Assembly (NCBI GenBank): GCA_965649825.1
Contig: OZ287703.1
Location: 868,001 to 932,000 of the forward strand
DNA length: 64,000 nucleotides
Reading direction: 5' to 3'
DNA from: Penicillus capitatus
Taxonomy: Eukaryota; Chlorophyta
The stretch's first letter is position 1; each line of letters starts with the position of its first letter. This document shows positions 10,311-24,459 of this stretch, in pieces. The position numbers and the translations under genes are program-made. Below the pieces are notes generated by a model, which was not told the origin of the DNA, did no database searches, and saw nothing but the letters and a program-made list of their open reading frames with translations.

Positions 10311-12902
10311 ATGTATACAGGTTTCGAGAAACATTTGATGGGATTCGGCCGCCTGGGATCGAAACCTCTAAAAGAAGCCACTAGCGTTCGCATTCTGTGT
10401 CCCAATTACCACGACAACTGTTACGAAGACAATACCATCGTCGCCTATGGACTCTGCGCCGGCTGTTCCTCCTTCGCTCCGCCGCCGGATTGGATGACCC
10501 AGTCACACAACATGGAAGCGATCGATCTCGTCTCAGAATCTGACGATGATGAGGACGAACACGAAGATGTGGCTACAGCGCCCACCGAGCCGACGAGGAA
10601 GAAAGGTAGCACCTAGATGCATCACACATAGAACAGCATCTCGATAAATTCTCATTCAAAGGATCCAAGAGGAGAATCGAAGACACGATTGTCTTGAGTT
10701 CCGAGGAAGAAGCAGAGACAACATCAGAGTTGCTGCCAATGGAGAGGCAAAATGTTTTGCCACATATCCATCGCAAGAAACTGCAAAAGAAAGTCCATTT
10801 ACAGCGCGATGCTTCATCATATGTTCTGGTCGTCTCCAACGGAAATCCAGATCCGAATCAAAAGAACTCGCCGAACGATGAGAAGCAAGGAACAATCAAT
10901 TGCTTTGTGATTCACCTAAAGGAGACGAAGGAGTTGCTGGTGGTGGTCATGCTGTATGACAGTGCTTCACTAGAGCAGCTGAAGAGACATCCACACTGGG
11001 GCTACATTCGCTATCCGAAGTGCGTCATCAAAGCCGTCTTCCATCTATCGGCGCCTGAGCTCATGGCGAAGGCGAAGTACAAGAGATGGGCTGCTTCGCT
11101 GAGCGGCGAGCAGATCTTTGTGGACAGCACCATCGGAGAGGGCATCGGTTTGGATGTGGGATTATCAAAAGTGCTGGACAGAGGCATCCGACTCAGAGCC
11201 GTTGTGGAAAAGCATTTTCCTCTGCCCGTCTCATTCTCCAATCCTCCCAATAGCAACGGCATCGTCCGTCCAGGTAGGATGATCAAATGGCAACAGTCGG
11301 GGTTATTCAGAGTGTCTTCCAGAGAGTGGAGATGTCCTGCCTGCCAAACACATGACAGCCTATCTGTTAACACAGATTCTTTACGAGAGGAGAGGAGAGC
11401 ATCTGAAGAAAATACCCTCTCCGATCGATGATGTCAATCCAAGTACGGCACGGACACGGCTTAAGATCCCCGGGCAGCAAATTACGTCTTTGTTCTTTGG
11501 CATAGAGATGCTGATCTCGACCACGCTGAGACAGAATGCAAGAGCAAGAGAGATGGTGCAGGAAAACGAACAGAGATGTCTCCATCTGCAGTTTCCGTGG
11601 GATGCTTACCGTTCGTTTTTTGAGGGCGCCCCGACGCGTCGAAGGCACTATGGATGTACCATGCCGGATCGATGGCAATCTGTTCTGTCGTATGCAAGAG
11701 AAGTCTTCTTTCAACAAGGCGGCACCCCCTCTGGAGTGTTGTCCCTCGCGAAAGACAACGATCCGAGCTCTCTGTTCTTCTTGGGAACGGGATGCGCCGA
11801 GCCGTCGGCATGGAGAGGCGCAAGTGCCATCCTCATTCGCACGGGCAGAGAACAGAAGGGTATACTGCTAGACTGTGGAGAAGGCACCTACGGACAGCTC
11901 TGTCGATATCTTGGCCCAGACAAGGCCAGACAGACAGTAAGCCATTGACTCTCTTTCATAGCGGTGACCCCTTTCGATGATCTCTCCGATGTCTCGCAGT
12001 CGATTCTGGAAATCTCTGTTGCTAAATGTTAACTGTGTGACATATGAGATGACTTATTCCGTTTTGCACGTGCAGGTGAATCGTCTTGAATGCATCTGGA
12101 TCTCGCACCGTCACACCGATCACTGCGCCGGTATTGGTGCACTGCTCTCAAAGCGAGATCGAAGCCGTCCGTTAGTAACGGTCTTCTGCTCAAAAGAGAT
12201 TCGCGGGTTCTTGCACACCGTCGACATTCCTTGTCATTGTGTCAGGAACGCCGAGATGTTGCACGAGAGCTTTAGCAATCTCAGGACTTCGTTGGGCATC
12301 AGTCAGTGGATCGCTTTTCCTGTGGAGCACAGTGTATCCGCCTACGGAATCCGGATCAACTGGCGAAGTGGTTTCAGTCTCGTATACTCTGGTATGTTCC
12401 TCCTCACCATCACATCCCATCCGCACTTTGCTCTGCAGGGGATACGCGTCCGTGCGAAGAGCTCGTGCGACAGGCTATGAATTGCACACTTCTCATCCAC
12501 GAGAGCACGCATTCGTGTCACGATGGCAAGAGAGCAAGGGAGACACAACATTCGACGTGGGGACAGGCATTGGAGGTCGCTTATCGTACAGGGGCGTACA
12601 GAACTATTCTAACGCATTTCTCCCGTCTCTATCCTGGATTGCCAAGTGGATTGACGGCGCAGCGACTCGGCAGTCGTGCCTCCGTTGCCTTCGATGGCAT
12701 GTTCATACGATTCATTGACCTTCCTTTTCTGCCATCGTTTAACCATGCGATGGAAGAAGTGCTGCAAGAGATTGAGTTCGGTGGAGATCTGGTCTCGTCC
12801 GATGACGACGAGGTTATCGATCTGATCTCGGAACCATCATCGGATGAAGATATCGAAGAAGAGGTGACACAAAGAGTCAAGCGTCTAACGATCGAAAATT
12901 AA
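10311..12902 (+). CDS. RNZ: Long-form tRNase Z (ELAC2-type 3'-tRNA endonuclease)
   Basis: Five exons splice in frame: introns near 10606-10661, 11274-11310, 11937-12075 and 12392-12438. The enzyme removes 3' trailers from tRNA precursors. The C-terminal half carries the hallmarks: FLGTGCAEPS, LLDCGEGTYGQL, the zinc motif SHRHTDHCAG, YSGDTRPCEELV (formed across the last intron), LIHESTH. The N-terminal half is the degenerate metallo-lactamase half of the long form (LMAKAKYKRWAASL...). Both ends hold acidic SUMO-interaction-like stretches (AIDLVSESDDDED, VIDLISEPSSDED). ATG 10311 is the first in frame; 10338 is an alternative. The 37-nt second intron is the least certain junction. Compartment not resolved. 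Confidence 0.88.
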
Positions 12903-13298
12903 TCGGGATTGGATTCGTCGTGCTAAGCACGACGGCATATGTTAAGTGTACATATAACTTGATCTACGGCAGACACATTTCATACCTCACTCAAAAATGA
13001 TGTGTGATAAGGCATGCTATGAAGCCGATCACACTTTTGTGTATATTTTATTTGTCCTCCATTTTGGCGCATCGACAGACATTGGAATCCTGCGTCGATG
13101 CTGCCCTGTTAAGTGAGGGGGTCCCACAAGGAGAGATCTTTTGATGAGCATCCATTCCTATGCGCACGCGACGTGCATGATCGCTTTCATTCTGGACATC
13201 TCGTGCGTTATCGCCCTTTCTGCGAGATTTGCCGTTCTCACGACTGTTTATCATAGAGACGGCACAAGCGGCTTGTGGGCATTAGCGATCTCGACACG
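12903..13298. other. Intergenic region before cysteine synthase
   Basis: About 400 bp between two plus-strand genes. I see no RNA gene or repeat. It presumably holds the tRNase Z 3' UTR and the cysteine synthase promoter. Confidence 0.4.
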
Positions 13299-14941
<1,643 letters not shown>

Positions 14942-14996
14942 AGGCATTGAATGCTTTGGATCGACCGAACGCATGTTGCAAGGCAGACCGTTGCCG

Positions 14997-16490
14997 TCAT
15001 GTCTGTCTCTTTGGCAGCAATGCATCCACGAAGGATGGGGCATCAAACGGCTGCAGATCGTCAAGGCCTTCTCCCACACCCACAAAACGAACAGGCAACT
15101 CCAGTGCATCCATGACGGAGATGATCGCCCCACCCTTAGCCGTTCCATCTAGCTTCGTCAGAATCAGACCTGTCAGGCCTACGGTCTCGTGGAACTCTTG
15201 TGCCTGGTTGAGCATATTGAGTCCTAAACGCCATCCATGTTCAGCCGACGCTCGAAAAAGGACGAGGGTCGGTCACCTGTTGTACCGTCCAGTACCAGGA
15301 AGACCTCGTGCGGAGCGCCCGTCATTTTCTTGCTCAATGTTCTTTTGCATTTCGCGAGCTCTTCCATGAGGCCATAGTTTGTATGCAGGCGACCAGAGGT
15401 GTCACAGATCACGAGATCCACATCCTTTTCGGAGAGAGCTGACCCACAGACAGGTGTGAGATCATTGCAGGAGCCGATGGTGAGGTAGAATCATCACCGC
15501 GGTTGAGAGTTTCGTAGAGAACCGTAGATGGCTTCTGTCCTTCTTTCACTGGTCCCATCACAGATCCGGAACGCTCACACCTGATACAGAACGCATCACG
15601 TATTTCTCTCCAGGAGAGATCACCGACCATTTTTCCAACTGCTCGTATCCAGCCGCTCGAAACGTGTCTCCTGCTGCCAGCATCACCTGGTGTCAGTCAC
15701 ATCAGATGACGATCCTGTCAGGTGGATGGACACTCGGATCGTGACCTTCTGTCCTGTCTGGACAAAACGATGGGCGAGTTTGCCGATGGTGGTGGTTTTA
15801 CCACCTCCATTCACCCCCACGATCATCCACACTAGCGGCCGATCTGTCACATCACCTGGCCCCGCCCATATCCATCACATCACCCGTTCAGCATCGATGT
15901 ACCTTCTGCATCAGCCAGAGGCGGATTCTGTTCGATCTTGTTAGACAGCATGGATGCAATGGACGTTTTCAATACGTCAAAGATCTGATCGCCGTTCTGA
16001 ATCTCGCCGTTTCGAATCTGATCTCGGATGCTGTCCGTCAGCTTTAGCGCAATAGCAGGTCCAAAATCGGCCATCTGTACAAAAACACCTTTGCCACTGA
16101 GAGGTCACATCTTGGCTGAGGAAGGACGGACTCACAATCAGCGCATCCTCCAGTTCCTCAAGTGTATCCTCGGAGCTCTCCAGTGTCCAATAGGCCAGCA
16201 GTTCATCCACGACCTTCAGAAAGGGGACCTGAATTTCTGGATAGATTATGGAGAAGTGGCACTCCGAGTTTTTCTCGCGTTTTTGAAGTTCCTTTAAAAA
16301 CGCGTTCGAAGTCGACAGCGGCTTTTTCACGTAGGACTCTGCCGATCTTCTTTAGGACGCCTGGACTCTGTTCGATCATTCCGAATGAGGGCGACTCTGT
16401 ATTCTGTAGTGCCCTACCGTTCCTTCCGACGTCGCTGCAATACGAGGCCGTCGGATCACAGAGGTGGAGTACGGACGACCATAGGGACAT
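14997..16490 (-). CDS. FTSY: Chloroplast-type FtsY (SRP receptor GTPase)
   Basis: FtsY docks SRP54-bound membrane proteins at the thylakoid. Spliced minus-strand pieces give the N domain (FKGTSKTREKLG, VVDELLAYWTLESSEDTLEE, DFGPAIALKL) and the GTPase domain (P-loop GVNGGGKTT, LAAGDTFRAA, DLVICDTSGRLHTNYGLMEE, VGLTGLILTKLDGTAKGG, GVGEGLDDLQPFDA). The wording, especially DTSGRLHTNY and DLQPFDA, matches plant chloroplast FtsY as I remember it, not the eukaryotic ER receptor alpha subunit. At least seven introns of 47-61 nt fit the frame. The start at 16490 (MSLWSSVLHL) is the likeliest ATG; an upstream exon cannot be excluded. The N-terminus before about residue 40 would be the targeting peptide. 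Confidence 0.87.
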
Positions 16491-17480
16491 CTCGCGATTC
16501 GTGTGCACATTATTGGCTTCGTTGGGGATCTCGAAAGAGACCGAGGTGATAGCAGACGTCACATCTTTGTGTCGTGGACGGAACGTACGATCTCTTCTCC
16601 ATGCCGGACATCGTTTCTTTACTCAGCAGCTGTTTCTGTATCGCAGAAGACACCCCTGATCGCCAAGTGCGAGCGACAAACGCTCGTGGACGGATATAAG
16701 GAGTCTGAATCAATTTACAGGAAGGCTTTAGAATGGCTGCTCCGTGTGTTGGGTGGGCTGGCGCCGGCCGAAAAACTGGGAGACGACAACGACGGCTACG
16801 TCGCCGACAGGGACGAGTCGCACAACGAACTGAGTAGCAATAGTGAATAATCAATGACAGACGTATACAACAGAATCGCCCGCTTTAAATATCCAGAATC
16901 CACCATGGTGTCTCTTCTTCCAGAAAAAGAATGAGAAAGGGCGTCAAGCAATGAGTATTCGCATGATAAGCTGTCGAATAGAAACGGGATAGTATATGAT
17001 CATAGAGAGCAGTAGTTCTCAATGTCGCCATGCCGCATGCTTTACATGAAGCGAAACAACCACAAGGACCTTTTCCATTGCACCTATTCTCAGATGGCAT
17101 CTGCGCTTGTTACAGCCGAATTCGCTCTTTCGAATCATCCGTTGTATTTTCCAACAATTTGTTGGACATTGAATAATGGAGCATGCGATTTCGGTCTTAG
17201 AGAATCACATGTGCAGTTATGGAAACAAGATTTTGTCAGAAAACGGAAAATACGTAAAAAAAAGTTGAATGACATGTCTTCAGAAGAAAGTGCATCTGCC
17301 TTTGTTGAGCACGACTCCGCAAGAAACCAAGGCGATACACCCGTCTCTCCGTTCAAAACAATGCATTCTGTTATTGATTTCAGAATAGACCACAAAGAAG
17401 AACAGATACAGGTCGAAGACATAATGTAACGATTTTGCATGGAAAGGTATCTTTCATCATCTACGCTGATAACGACCTAT
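16491..17480. other. Intergenic between FtsY and the first ABCC gene
   Basis: It contains the FtsY 5' region and one open frame (17022-17429, plus) that I list separately with low confidence. The stretch around 16990-17430 is AT-richer than the genes on either side. Confidence 0.4.
17022..17429 (+). CDS. Hypothetical small protein
   Basis: ATG-initiated open frame of 135 codons in an AT-richer gap, close to the 3' end of the minus-strand ABCC gene. It contains a basic cluster (RKRKIRKKKLND) followed by an acidic end. No family is recognised and no intron is seen. It could be chance, or antisense to the ABCC 3' UTR. Confidence 0.2.
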   Translation: MSPCRMLYMKRNNHKDLFHCTYSQMASALVTAEFALSNHPLYFPTICWTLNNGACDFGLRESHVQLWKQDFVRKRKIRKKKLNDMSSEESASAFVEHDSARNQGDTPVSPFKTMHSVIDFRIDHKEEQIQVEDIM

Positions 17481-20400
17481 CTACGAGTACTTTGTCGATT
17501 GAACCATGCCGTTGAAAAAACCCCCTTCCTTTTTGACCAATTCGGCAGGACTGCCATATTCAACAAGTTCTCCATTGTTGAGCACGAGAAGCACATCGCA
17601 GTCCATGACGGTGTCGATCCTGTGCGCTACGATCAAGATCGTCTTCTTGCTCTGCGCGATCAACGAACGCAAGGAGTGTTGGATCAGTCCATCCGTCATC
17701 TTGTCCACATTGGCCGTCGCCTCGTCCAGAACCAAGATCTTCGTGTCGGAAAGCAGAGCCCTATGACACGTCTGTTAGACAGTAAGATATGGACAAGAGC
17801 GTATACCTGGCCAGGCAGAGGAGCTGGCGTTGTCCGACACTCAGATTGCTGCCGGACTCTGCAATGAGCGCATCCAGCCCTCCCAGATCCTTGACAACAG
17901 ATTCCAGACACACGGTCTTCAACGTGTCCCAAATCTTCGCATCGCTTTGCTCGTTCCATGGATCGAGGTTCGATCTCAGCGTTCCTGCCAACCGTGAGAG
18001 ATCTCAGTCATCGAACTGTCGAGATCGACGCGGAACCTCCGAAAAGGACAGGATCCTGTGGAATCACGGCAATTTGCTTCCTTAGCGCATCCACACCAAG
18101 CTGCTGCGTGTTTACTCCGTCGATCTTGATGTCCCCCTCGACGATGTCGATCAGTCTACACTTCACGAATCTGAGAGGAGTGTGGACAAGGGGAGGCCTC
18201 CAACCTGAAAAGCGTGAGTAGGAGAGAGGATTTCCCAGATCCTGTTCGTCCGACGATTCCAGCAGAGCTGCCTCCAGGAATAGTGAAGGTGAGATCTGTC
18301 AGCACAGGTTCCAGTCCTTCACGGTACACAGCCGTCACCGACGTGTACTCTATTCCACCTTGTGTCGGCCATCCATCCGGAGCTTCGCCTCCTCCATCCG
18401 CGACCCTGCTGCAATACATGACATGTTTCTATTCACTAGTACACGGCGGCTCTGCCTGGGCGGTTCCTGTTCAAGCTTCGTATACTCCAGATTCCTTTCG
18501 GCAGCTGTCATCGTGTTTTCGAGCTCTGCCGTCTGACGAACTGCCCATTGTAGCAGATTACTCAATGAGATGATGTACATCAACGCCAGACCCAATATCT
18601 CAGACGACACCTACAGAGTGCTTTACGGTGTCTGACTGATGATCGCAGAGATGGAGCACCTCGTCGGAAAGAATCAAAGTGAATGCGACTGAGAGGAGCA
18701 TCACTAGGGCCACGATGCCATCCAGTCGAACTCCCAGCCAACGCGATGTCAGCAGGAAAGCAGTCCACCAGGATCCATTCAGATCCAAAGCTTGCTCGAA
18801 ACGCCTCTGGAAATCCATCTCTATGCCATGTGCGCGGATCGTTGGATGTCCCTTTATGTCCTCTGACAGCATCGCATACACAGGAGAGCGAGTGATTCCG
18901 TCGAATCGCTTGATCTCTCTTGAGGGAACGATGTAGCGATGGCGAATTTTCCAGAAGATCCAGAAAATGAGGACCAAAGCAATCGCCATATAAGGCAGCG
19001 CCGTGCAAATGAGAACAAATGTTCCCAGAACGAATGCCGCCAGCTGAGGACACAATCACTTAGCACATGCCAATCGTGGGGTCATAATCTCACGAGAAAC
19101 ACATCGGCAAAGAGGTATGTGAGCTCTTCATCTTGAAGCCCGAGATCTTTAGAGAATCGGTTCAGGATTCGGCCGGTGGGGTTCGTGTGGAAGAACTTCA
19201 GTGGCGCTGTCAATACCCGTCGGATCATATGCCCGTGCAACCGGGTGGAGCCCATGATGAACAAGATGAAGATAGAGAAACTGCCAGCCATGTATATGAT
19301 GGAGCCGACGCCAGTGAAGACAGCGAGATTCCACACCCAGTCCATGTTTCTCTGGTCTTCGGAACTTGAAGATGCCCAGTCGGCAACCCACCATTCGACC
19401 ACAAAGAAGAAACTCTGTCCAGCGGCACAGAACCCGACGGCTATCAACGTGGACAGCAGGCCAACGTGAAGAATGTACTGCCAGTAGACACGGATACCCA
19501 CGTTACCCTCTGCTTTGGTCTCAGCCTCGATGAGCTCTCCCTTCCCTGTAACACCCAGATTTGGGTCGGACGATAGAATGAACGCGTGCGCCTACCTGGA
19601 TCTTGTTTCTCCTCCTCCGATGACGTGTCGATGGGCGTCGTTTTCATTTTATCTGCCTCTGCCTCCTCCACTTCTCCTGTCGATTCTGCAGCGCCTTTCG
19701 AATTCTGGTCGATCTATTTGCCAAAAACCCATGAGGCAATTCTTTCGGAGGTGAAGAGACTTGCCGTTTTGGCATGCATCTCTTTGATGCCTTCAAGGAC
19801 TGCATGATCGACGAGTTCCTCGTACGTCCCGACGGCCTCGATCCTGCCTTCGTCCATGATGACGATCCGATCACACAGAGGAAGAAACTGCTTCTGATGG
19901 GTCACGAGCAATCTGGTAGAATTCTGCATCATCCCATCTGGACCGATGCACCTGATCCACGCCGATATCGATGAAGCAGCTGCCTCCTCGTGCGGGTACT
20001 CACTTGTCGAAGAGAATCCGTCCGACCCTTGCATCCACGGCACTGAGTGGATCGTCCAGCAGATGGATATGTGCCCCGGTATACGCCGCCCTTGCCAATG
20101 CAATTCTTGCCTTCTGCCCTCCTACAAACCAAACCTCTTGAAACAGCTGGACATGTCTCTTGTCATCACCCGAAAGATTGATGCCCTTCTCGCCAAGTTC
20201 TGTACCGTCTCCGCTCGGAAACTGATCCAGATCAGGCTGAAGTGCACAGCTGTCGATCACTTGATGGAAGCGTTCTTCAGAGAAGGGCTGTCCAAAGATG
20301 ATGTTCTCTCGGACCGTCCCGGCCAAGATCCATGGCGTCTGCGAACAGAAAGAGAGCTTGCCAACCGCACGAGCACCTGCAGCCGAGGCACACGTTCTCA

Positions 20401-22311
20401 CGCAGCAACTGTCAACCTCACATACTCGATTTTCCCGTGATGTCCTCCATGTCATTGAGAAGAGCTGCCAGTAGCGAACTCTTGCCGCTGCCGACCCTGC
20501 CCGCGATGCCGATCAGCTCTCCTGGATGTATGCATAACGATATATCCCACAGAACCTGTCGCAGTTGAGGCTTTGCTTTCACCGTCTGACGTAAACGTCC
20601 ATCAACAAAGAATCTCGCGATGCTGTGGAGGATACTTTTGATCGTCTTCGGCCTGGCGCCCGTTTCTGTGTGCCAGGCTTAGGGTCTGCGTTCTGCATGT
20701 ACCATCCATAGTTACCCTGACAGACCTCCACTCTCCCGCAAGGAATCTCTCTGTCAGCCGTATCACTGCTTTCCTGTCTCTTCTCTGGCGTCTTGAAGAA
20801 AGCATCCAGCCTCTTAGCAGTGACATAAGCTTCGCTGACGTGTTCAACGGCGACAGCAAAGAGATATGCCAATGTCAACCGCGGCAGCATCATCGTCGTC
20901 AATGCAAGAAAAACATCAGGAACATTGAACTCCCCTTCTGTAAACCGATACTGCCGAAAACACAGCAGAGATATAAAGACAGCCGGTACCCATGGGATGC
21001 GTACGGTAATGAAGGTGACGCAGACAACGAGGGCTCGCGTCACACCAGGTAGGGATATGTTGAGTGCCTTGATGCAGCCTTTCAGCAGCAGAAGTCTGTG
21101 CTCTCTTCGACGAATGGCGCACACATCAGCGATCAGCGGTTCTTCCCAGCAAAGCATCTTCACAGAAAGATTTCCCGAAATGATCTCCTCGGTGAGATGG
21201 ATTCTCCTGTCGGTTACCACAGCTGTCTTTTCTCTACATCTTCTCAGGTATTTCGACAGGATAGACTGCAAAGTGCTGTGAGCGTAGCGAATACATAAAT
21301 ATCGAGGGCGACCTGGATTGGAATAACGATCAGGATGCAACTCATCCCAGCTACGGCGGGAACGATTCCTAAGATGTGCGTAACGACGATGAGTGTGAAG
21401 ATTCCCTCTAATGGTCCGACGAAAAGAAAAAACCACATGGTGCCGAGCTGCTCAAATCGCTTGACATCGTTACTGGCGAGATTCACGATTTGACCTGCAC
21501 AGTCATCTGTGAGCGCACTGGACTTAACGCGACGAGCACCTGTCGTCGTCTTTGCAATGGCAGAGTAATTCAGTCTGAGCAGCTTCGCATGAATCGCAGC
21601 CGTGAGCATCACACGCAAACGATATCCGATATAGAACCCGATCCTACAGATGAGACACTCTTGGTTTCGGTTTGAGGACGCATCTCTACGGACCAGGCCA
21701 TTCGATGATGCGTCAGCATGAAGACGACGGGACTGAGTGTCAGAAGACATCCAAAAAAGATGCCGTTACCCAGATCGCTGTCACCATTCTTGTAATCTTC
21801 CAGCCACACGAGCATCGCTCTGAGAGCAAAGGGAGCGTACAACCTTGACGAGGTCATGACCGTGTGAGGATACCGACAGGCAGAATGTTTGCGCTCACCG
21901 GGTAGCGGTCTCGATTGCAAGGAAGAGAAACACTTGGAGCGAGAGCTTCCACTCTTGCATCACGATAGCCAGCATCACATCATTGGCGCTGGAATTTTTG
22001 CGGTTCTGCAGGACAACCATGGACTCAAGAGTCAATGTGGCGACGGATGGACCAACCCGGACGGCGCTGTAGTTGGTTTCGAATTTTTTCAGCAGATCGG
22101 CCGTTGAGACATCTGGGTGAAACTCTTTGGCCGAGAACTGGTCGAGCTCGCCCCTGGCTCCTTTATCGATAAGGGGCTCCACGAAAGAAAAGGAGAAAAA
22201 AGAACATGTGGCGCACAGACTGCGCCACAAAGAACCAAAGAAGGAACATAACTGCGGTCTTTTCTTTTTACGAGGTACGGACGTTTCCCTACAACCAACA
22301 GAGGCATTCAT
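17481..22311 (-). CDS. ABCC (MRP-type) full transporter, copy 1
   Basis: Many short exons on the minus strand give a complete ABCC layout, which exports conjugates or other organic anions across the plasma membrane or a vacuolar membrane. In order: N-terminal cap (DKGARGELDQFSAKEF), TMD1 (about 21900-20850; AKLLRLNYSAIAKTTTGA), NBD1 with Walker [26 protein letters not shown] and [14 protein letters not shown]2 (about 19500-18580; [20 protein letters not shown]), NBD2 with Walker [28 protein letters not shown] and [11 protein letters not shown], ending at 17481. The ATG at 22311 (MNASVG) is the probable start. The substrate is unknown. It is paralogous to 52681-57540 and to the gene at the right edge. 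Confidence 0.85.
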
Positions 22312-22926
22312 ACCGTGCGAATGCGTCAACAACGGCAAACTGTTTGATGGTGTTACAACGCAGTTAGTACGCACCTTAATACTTATGCCAACGGTATGAA
22401 GACGCGGGCCGTCCACTGGACGGACCTCGTCCTCAAGGTTTCGACGCGCTTACGGAGAAACGACAGGTTACGTTCTCCCGAAACACAGGCGTTCACTTCG
22501 TGGTGCATGGAAGAGCAAGAGAGGAGACGGAGACTGTTGGCCTTGGTGCAAGAGTGTTGGAAGAAATGTTTTTTTTTCGGGTCACTCTTTCGACGAGAGG
22601 TTTGGGGCACCTCTTAAGCGCTTTGTTTCCGAAAGCCAACCGTAGGAACGTCGGTATTGATCATAAAGAAATGTTCAGCTGTATCTGGGCTGACCTGAAA
22701 ACAGACGCCATCAAAAATTGCTTACAGGAAATGTACTCTCAACGCTGCAGGTAACAAGTAAGATCGTATCTGTTGATACGATCAAGAATCCTAACTCATT
22801 GCCAAAAAAGATGCCACTAAGAATCGCTCAAAAAACGATCTGGAGAACGGAGTCCTCCTTGACTCGATCGACCCTGCAAGAACAGACGTATAAGGTAAAG
22901 GCTTTTAGTACTGTGACTTTCACTTG
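22312..22926. other. Intergenic between copy-1 ABCC and the LRR gene
   Basis: About 600 bp on the 5' side of the ABCC gene and the 3' side of the LRR gene, both on the minus strand. No recognised feature. Confidence 0.4.
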
Positions 22927-24459
22927 CTAGATAAGGCAATACTGGCGGAGGAGGTTATGATACGATCCAATACTGGTTCTCGGTTGTTTAAATTGAAATT
23001 CGCTGCTCTCGTCGTGATAACGGCTCCAGATTCTGTCGTTCACGTACAAGGTCTGTAGACTGGTTAACAGATCGAGGGAATGTGGCATATCGGCCACGGC
23101 CTGCTCGTGATCGACATGTAAAGATATCACGCATAGATTGGAAAGTCTGTGGAGTTGGCGGAGGCCATCCACCGTGACACTCTGTCTGATGCTCAGGCCA
23201 AGCACCTCCAAATTCGCCAATCCTGCCACGTGGTGGAGAATCTCGTCGAGAAACATTGGTATCAGGAAGAGCGATCGAAGATCCGTCAACTGTGCGAGCA
23301 TTGGCAAAACCGCACGATGAACGGAGGAGGTCTGGCTGCCACTCAGCGTCAGACTTTTGAGGTTCTTCATACTTAAGACAAAAGAGAAATGATCATCTGC
23401 GACGGCACAATCGATCATGCCAAGAACGCGCAGCTCTGGAAGCTTTCCTTCCAGCGCCTTTCCGTCGAAAGCGAGATAATCCAGGCGAAGGACGCGAAGC
23501 TGACGCAGAGAGGCGAACAACGCATCCGGCAGATGCCGACGTCGATTGCCGGGGTAAATAACGATCTCCAGAACCTCGAGTTTCTCAAACATGCCAGAGA
23601 TCTGCAAGGTGGAGTATGTGTCGACATCCAGGTCTGCTATATGCAGCTTCTTCAACTGAGGGAGGTTTGCGATCCAGTGGAGTTCCTCCATTCCAGGCCC
23701 TCTCACGGATAACGACGTGATACAGGAAGCATCGACTTTGCAGTTTCTCTGTAAAGACACGCCAACGAGATGAAAATCTTTGGCGGTTGCAGGTATCTCG
23801 AATAGAAACGTATCGTGGCCTGTCACGCACATAAAGAATCCGTGCATTTGCAAGACCTCCAGCCCGGTGAAGGCGTTAGCGAATGTCTGAAGGTGATGCG
23901 TACAGAATTTGATGAGGCTCTGGCTTCGAAGCGTCGGATTCAGGAGGTAGAAGCCAGGCTCATCGCGCTTTGGATTACGGACGAAATAGACAAGGATGGA
24001 TGTGATATTGCTGAGCTTCGACCAAAAGAATTTCGACGCCTTTGCGTTGCACTGCAAGGAACCGATCGCGATTTCGCAATCCACTTCGAGAGAACGGAGG
24101 AGAGGAAGGCGAACAAGAATATCCACGACGTACTCGAGGTTGCTGAGAAAGATAACGGAAGACGAAAGTGACGAGCACGCCTCAGATGACGCCTCAGCAA
24201 GTCTTCGTTCGAAGCTCAAGAATGACGAGACGTCCACGGTGCTGAGACAAGGAAACTTCAACAGAGACGCCAAATCCTTAGCGTCGACTCTTCGCGTTCG
24301 TCCAGGGCGGACTTCGAAGATGTTGCTGTCTATGGCTTGAGACCAGTGCTTGTTTAGGAGTCTCAAGGATGATCCGCTTTGCCTCCATCGAGGCGTTTTC
24401 TTCAGTGCTGTCGCGATGTCGCTGATAACGGGAGGGGGCAAGACCGACCAGCCGTCCAT
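22927..24459 (-). CDS. F-box/LRR-like protein, complete
   Basis: A single-exon frame of about 510 codons from the ATG at 24459; the frame is open a further 95 codons upstream but begins at GTG with no other Met. The first 50 residues (WSVLPPPVISDIATALKK ... LRLLNKHWSQAI) resemble an F-box-like motif. Next come leucine-rich segments (LPLLRSLEVDC, FTGLEVLQMHG, LPQLKKLHIAD, LPELRVLGMIDC, LANLEVLGLSIR). Such proteins select substrates for SCF ubiquitin ligases; that role is inferred. It is a paralog of the left-edge gene (2-1063), with about half of the residues conserved in the shared part by eye. Intron-free, unlike its neighbours. Confidence 0.68.
   Translation of the reverse strand: MDGWSVLPPPVISDIATALKKTPRWRQSGSSLRLLNKHWSQAIDSNIFEVRPGRTRRVDAKDLASLLKFPCLSTVDVSSFLSFERRLAEASSEACSSLSSSVIFLSNLEYVVDILVRLPLLRSLEVDCEIAIGSLQCNAKASKFFWSKLSNITSILVYFVRNPKRDEPGFYLLNPTLRSQSLIKFCTHHLQTFANAFTGLEVLQMHGFFMCVTGHDTFLFEIPATAKDFHLVGVSLQRNCKVDASCITSLSVRGPGMEELHWIANLPQLKKLHIADLDVDTYSTLQISGMFEKLEVLEIVIYPGNRRRHLPDALFASLRQLRVLRLDYLAFDGKALEGKLPELRVLGMIDCAVADDHFSFVLSMKNLKSLTLSGSQTSSVHRAVLPMLAQLTDLRSLFLIPMFLDEILHHVAGLANLEVLGLSIRQSVTVDGLRQLHRLSNLCVISLHVDHEQAVADMPHSLDLLTSLQTLYVNDRIWSRYHDESSEFQFKQPRTSIGSYHNLLRQYCLI

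Noticed and set aside
14997-16490. ER-type SRP receptor alpha subunit
   Set aside because: DTSGRLHTNY, LTKLDGTAKGG and DLQPFDA are bacterial/chloroplast FtsY features; the ER receptor's linker and longin domain are absent.
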